This document shows, one piece after another, positions 61,228 through 64,000 of a stretch of DNA of 64,000 bases. Source of the DNA: Longimicrobium sp. (GTDB lineage Bacteria; Gemmatimonadota; Gemmatimonadetes; Longimicrobiales; Longimicrobiaceae); the NCBI RefSeq assembly GCF_036388275.1, contig NZ_DASVSF010000113.1, positions 286,545-350,544 of the forward strand, read 5' to 3'. The notes under the pieces are model-generated. The model searched no databases. It saw only the letters and a program-made list of their open reading frames with translations, and was not told the origin of the DNA. Every line of letters begins with the position of its first letter. The first letter of the stretch is position 1. The position numbers and the translations under genes are program-made.

Positions 61228-61617
61228 ATGCAGACTACCGCGACCCAGAGCACCAACGACGTCCTGACGCGCGCCGACGTACTTACCGAGGACGAACTCG
61301 ACACCCTGCCGATGGGCATGATCCAGCTGGACCGCAACGGCACGGTGCTCAAGTTCAACCAGGCGGAAAGCACCCTGGCGCACGTGGACAAGAAGGACGC
61401 GATCGGAAAGAGCTTCTTCGACGAGGTGGCGCCGTGCACCAAGGTGCAGCAGTTCCACGGCGCCTTCGTGCAGGGCGTGCAGCAGCGCAGCCTGCACACC
61501 GCCTTTCCGTACCAGTTCCGCTTTCGCGACGGACGGCAGAAGAACGTGAATATCTCCATGTTCTACAGCGCCAGCACCGATTCCGTGTGGGTGCTGGTGC
61601 AGCGGCCGCAGTCCTGA
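61228..61617 (+). CDS. Photoactive yellow protein-like PAS protein
   Basis: 129 residues, the PYP length. IQLDRNGTVLKFNQAES, IGKSFFDEVAPCTKVQQFHG and SVWVLVQR follow PYP closely. The chromophore cysteine (Cys69 in Halorhodospira PYP) is kept in VAPCT, and Glu46 is kept in FNQAES. Tyr42 is Phe and Thr50 and Arg52 are replaced (Ala and Val), so any p-coumarate chromophore would have a changed hydrogen-bond network. No chromophore synthesis gene is seen in the window. May be a blue-light sensor or a thiol-based PAS sensor. Upstream of the UV endonuclease gene. Confidence 0.82.
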   Translation: MQTTATQSTNDVLTRADVLTEDELDTLPMGMIQLDRNGTVLKFNQAESTLAHVDKKDAIGKSFFDEVAPCTKVQQFHGAFVQGVQQRSLHTAFPYQFRFRDGRQKNVNISMFYSASTDSVWVLVQRPQS

Positions 61618-61713
61618 GTTTCGCGCGGCGGAACGCAGTCTGAAGTAGCGGGGGGCGGGGCGCACCACCAGCGCCGCGCCCCCCTATGAGTATGGACCAC
61701 GAGCGGAGGGTGG

Positions 61714-62652
61714 ATGGCGACACGAGAGTGGCCGCGCAGGCTGGGGTTCGCGGTAAAGGTGGTGGGCCGCGAGGGGATGAAGAGCAACGATTCGCGGCGC
61801 TGGCAGAGCGATCCGCACGTGCGAACCTCCATCCAGTACCTGCGCGACATCCTGGACTACCTCGACAAGGTCGACATCCGGATGTACCGCATCTCGTCGG
61901 ACTTCGTGCCCTACTGCACGCATCCGGACCTGCCCCGGTTCCACGGCCAGATCCCGGAATGCCGCGACGAGCTCGCCGAGCTGGGCCGCACGGCCCGCGA
62001 GCGAGGTATCCGCCTGTCGCTGCACCCCTCGCAGTACGTGCTGCTGTCAGCGCTGGACCCGGCCATCAGCGACAAGGGGATCTGGGACGTCAACAGCCAG
62101 GCCGAGCTGCTGGACGCGATGGAGCAGGGGCCCGAGGCGGTGGTGGTGCTTCACCTGGGAGGCGCCTACGGAGACAAGAACGCGGCGATCGGGCGGTTCA
62201 TCGAGAACTATCCGCGCCTGTCCGAGGCCGGCCGGCGGCGGCTGGTGATCGAGAACGACGAAACGCTGTACACCGTGCAGGACTGCCTGCGCGTGCACGA
62301 GGCCACGGGGGTGCGGCTGATCTTCGACCACCAGCACCACCTGCTGAACCCGGGAACCCTGCCGATGGGCGAGGCGTGCCGCGCCGCCCTTCGCACCTGG
62401 CCCGCCGGCGTGCAGCCCAAGGTGCACTTCTCGTCGCCGAAGCTGGATTCACGGACGGTCACCCGCGGCAAGAAGGAGGTGCTGGCGCCCCCGCTGCTGT
62501 CGCAGCACGCGGACTACGTGCACCCGTGGGAGTTCGCGGGCTTTCTGCGCGAGGCGGGTCCGGAGCCCTTCGACGTGATGCTCGAGGCCAAGATGAAGGA
62601 CACGGCACTGCTCAAGCTGCGCGCAGACCTCGGCAAGCTCGGTCTCTGGTGA
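61714..62652 (+). CDS. uvsE: UV damage endonuclease
   Basis: 312 residues, a TIM-barrel enzyme that nicks DNA 5' of pyrimidine dimers and other lesions. RLGFAVKVVGREGMKSNDSR, YRISSDFVPYCTHP, LSLHPSQYVLLSALDP, VVVLHLGGAYGDKNAAIGRF, LVIENDETLYT, IFDHQHHLLNP and KVHFSSPKL contain the metal-binding His, Glu and Asp residues. About 100 bases after the PYP-like gene, same direction. ATG start. Confidence 0.95.
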   Translation: MATREWPRRLGFAVKVVGREGMKSNDSRRWQSDPHVRTSIQYLRDILDYLDKVDIRMYRISSDFVPYCTHPDLPRFHGQIPECRDELAELGRTARERGIRLSLHPSQYVLLSALDPAISDKGIWDVNSQAELLDAMEQGPEAVVVLHLGGAYGDKNAAIGRFIENYPRLSEAGRRRLVIENDETLYTVQDCLRVHEATGVRLIFDHQHHLLNPGTLPMGEACRAALRTWPAGVQPKVHFSSPKLDSRTVTRGKKEVLAPPLLSQHADYVHPWEFAGFLREAGPEPFDVMLEAKMKDTALLKLRADLGKLGLW

Positions 62653-62749
62653 GTGGCGGCGTCAGTGCGGCCTGCGCAAGCGCCTGCGCCGCAGGAACTT
62701 GCGTGCGTTCCCAGGGTCATACTCAGGGTACCGGGATCCAGGAGATGGA

Positions 62750-63277
62750 ATGACCCGCAAGCACTTTCTGGGCAGCCTTGCCGGCCTCGCCGCCGCGCCG
62801 CTGCTCAGCTCGTTCAAGGGAGGGACTGTGGACGCAGCCGGACCGGAAGAGGGGCAGGAGATCCCGAAGCTCCGCAAGCCGAAGTCCGAGTGGCGCCGGC
62901 TGCTTCCGGCCGCCGCCTACGCCGTGCTGTTCGAGGATGACACGGAGCGGCCGTTCAGCAGCCCGTTGAACAATGAGAAGCGCGAGGGCGTGTTCGTCTG
63001 CGCCGCCTGCAGCCTGCCGCTCTTCCAGTCTGCCGCCAAGTTCGAAAGCGGCACCGGCTGGCCCAGCTTCTTCCAGCCGATCGCGGGGCGGGTGGGCACC
63101 AAGCGAGACTACTGGATGGTCTTCCCGCGCACGGAGTACCACTGCATCCGGTGCGAGGGCCACCAGGGCCACGTCTTCAACGACGGGCCGCGGCCCACGG
63201 GCAAGCGCTACTGCAACAACGGCCTGGCGCTCCAGTTTGTTCCCGCCGGGCAGCGGCTTCCGGCGCTGAGGACCTGA
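62750..63277 (+). CDS. msrB: Peptide methionine-R-sulfoxide reductase, exported
   Basis: 175 residues. Reduces methionine-R-sulfoxide in proteins. An N-terminal hydrophobic segment (MTRKHFLGSLAGLAAAPLLS) suggests export to the periplasm. Zinc-binding CAAC and CIRCEGHQGHVFNDGP, ESGTGWPSFFQP, and the catalytic Cys in RYCNNGLALQF are present; the usual NS after the Cys is NG here. ATG with GGAG six bases upstream. Followed by a terminator. Confidence 0.93.
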   Translation: MTRKHFLGSLAGLAAAPLLSSFKGGTVDAAGPEEGQEIPKLRKPKSEWRRLLPAAAYAVLFEDDTERPFSSPLNNEKREGVFVCAACSLPLFQSAAKFESGTGWPSFFQPIAGRVGTKRDYWMVFPRTEYHCIRCEGHQGHVFNDGPRPTGKRYCNNGLALQFVPAGQRLPALRT

Positions 63278-63318
63278 TTCCGCCACTCACCGTGGACGCA
63301 GACGGTTCCACTTACGGG

Positions 63319-63353
63319 AAAGGGGGGCAGCCGGTGATCCGGCTGCCCCCTTC
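63319..63353 (+). terminator. Rho-independent terminator of msrB
   Basis: A stem of AAGGGGGGCAGCCGG pairing with CCGGCTGCCCCCTT around a TGAT loop. Confidence 0.8.
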
Positions 63354-63541
63354 GACATGTTCGTCCCGAGCAGGGAATGGTCCTTGCCACCCTGCCGCAA
63401 ACGTTTGAATCCATGGTCCGTGCGGTGATCGTACACCGCACATGGTCCACGCGGCCCTGCGACCGTCGAGTGGTGACGCGCGGCCCGGGTCCGCCGTCTG
63501 ACAGGCGAAAGCAACACACCCGAATGCAGGAGAGAAGTGGG

Positions 63542-63805
63542 ATGTACTCTGTAGGAGACGCCGGCCAGGATGCCGGGAACGTGGAAAGTCCGAATGGCCA
63601 GCAGGTGTTCCGCGTGTGGAGCGATGGACAGGGCACGTACGTATTGAGAATCGGAGAGGAGATGTCGCTCTCCGCGTTTCGCGATGTGGTTTTCGAAGGT
63701 GACCGTGGGGCGTGCCTCACCTTCGTCTCGCAGCGCCTCGCGCCCGAGCCTGCCGACACCGAGCAGCGGCCCCGGCCGATTCCCCAGGCCATGGCGGCTG
63801 CCTGA
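63542..63805 (+). CDS. Small protein of unknown function
   Basis: 87 residues, no family recognised. The middle looks like a small beta fold (QVFRVWSDGQGTYVLRIGEE; LSAFRDVVFEGDRGACLTFV). One Cys. ATG 63542 has GGAG nine bases upstream; ATG 63524 is an in-frame alternative. It stands between msrB and the rRNA terminator. Confidence 0.5.
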   Translation: MYSVGDAGQDAGNVESPNGQQVFRVWSDGQGTYVLRIGEEMSLSAFRDVVFEGDRGACLTFVSQRLAPEPADTEQRPRPIPQAMAAA

Positions 63806-63861
63806 CCCACAGACTTCCTCTGCTTGGCCGAACTGCATGCCTCTGTTGTTTGTGAGGCAGA

Positions 63862-63903
63862 AACGCCAAACGCCCGCCCTGATCACGAGGATCAGGGCGG
63901 GCG
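63862..63903 (-). terminator. rRNA operon terminator
   Basis: On the minus strand CGCCCGCCCTGATC pairs with GATCAGGGCGGGCG around a short loop (63903-63871), then TTTGGCGTTTCT. It lies 13 bases beyond the 5S 3' end. Confidence 0.85.
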
Positions 63904-63916
63904 TTCGGAATAAAAG

Positions 63917-64000
63917 GCCGGCGGCGCCGTACTCTCCCACCGGGTGGCCCCGGCAGTACCATCCGCGCAGCGGGTTTTCACTTCCGAGTTCGGGATGGGA
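63917..64000 (-). rRNA. rrf: 5S rRNA, 3' part (5' end off window)
   Basis: The minus strand reads TCCCATCCCGAACTCGGAAG, then GTGAAAACCCGCTGCGC and GGTGGGAGAGTACGGCG, the conserved 5S core and 3' helix. About 84 of some 115 bases are inside the window; the 3' end is placed at CCGGCC by the closing helix. Confidence 0.93.

Overview
The window is very GC-rich chromosomal DNA from a Gram-negative-type bacterium. It has lipoproteins, a lone TonB plug domain, outer-membrane barrel-like proteins, ECF sigma factors and many GTG/TTG starts. Gene content and the style of its intergenic repeats suggest Gemmatimonadota, probably Longimicrobium-like; this is an inference from style, not a database result. 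The window ends inside a 5S rRNA gene on the minus strand, just upstream of its terminator, so an rRNA operon begins beyond the right edge.

Layout. 1-10.5 kb: a two-domain ALDH16-type aldehyde dehydrogenase, a rhomboid protease, a TcmP-like methyltransferase-fold protein, a membrane histidine kinase, a secreted trypsin-like protease, a SigK/RskA-type sigma and anti-sigma pair, and a helix-hairpin-helix protein. 10.5-20.2 kb: glycogen branching enzyme, a molybdenum-cofactor-sulfurase-like class V PLP enzyme, a lytic transglycosylase, a 7Fe ferredoxin, an alpha/beta hydrolase, and a DR2241/CbiX tetrapyrrole pair. 20.3-23.2 kb: an unusual two-gene module, a small protein plus a STAND NTPase joined through a membrane segment to a GH19-type glycosidase domain. 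23.4-36.3 kb: a frameshifted TRIC channel gene, DMT exporter, zinc metalloprotease, MarR-like regulator, SET-domain protein with a possible small RNA upstream, PilZ protein, methyltransferase, P450, acetoacetate-decarboxylase-like protein and multicopper oxidase.

36.4-44.7 kb is a molybdenum locus: modABC uptake genes and two subunits resembling the molybdenum storage protein, with an ABC-2 exporter between them. A low-GC ECF sigma plus unknown-protein module appears to have been inserted into the exporter's permease gene. 44.8-49.7 kb: a KstD-like flavoprotein, lipoprotein TonB plug, DoxX-like protein, 6-phosphogluconolactonase and a ClpN-repeat protein. 50.1-60.5 kb groups the pentose phosphate pathway: zwf-gnd, tal, tkt and an FGGY sugar kinase, with pgl just to the left. 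Together these carry glucose-6-phosphate through the oxidative and non-oxidative branches. 61.1-63.8 kb: a photoactive-yellow-protein-like PAS protein, UV damage endonuclease and MsrB, a light/oxidative-stress grouping.

Three families of intergenic repeats (A, B and C) occur in clusters near 13, 18, 48, 50 and 58.5 kb, with a lone A copy near 25.9 kb. Two other hairpin elements, built from degenerate GAGG-type repeats, lie near 26.7 and 46.55 kb. I saw no transposase, CRISPR array or tRNA gene.
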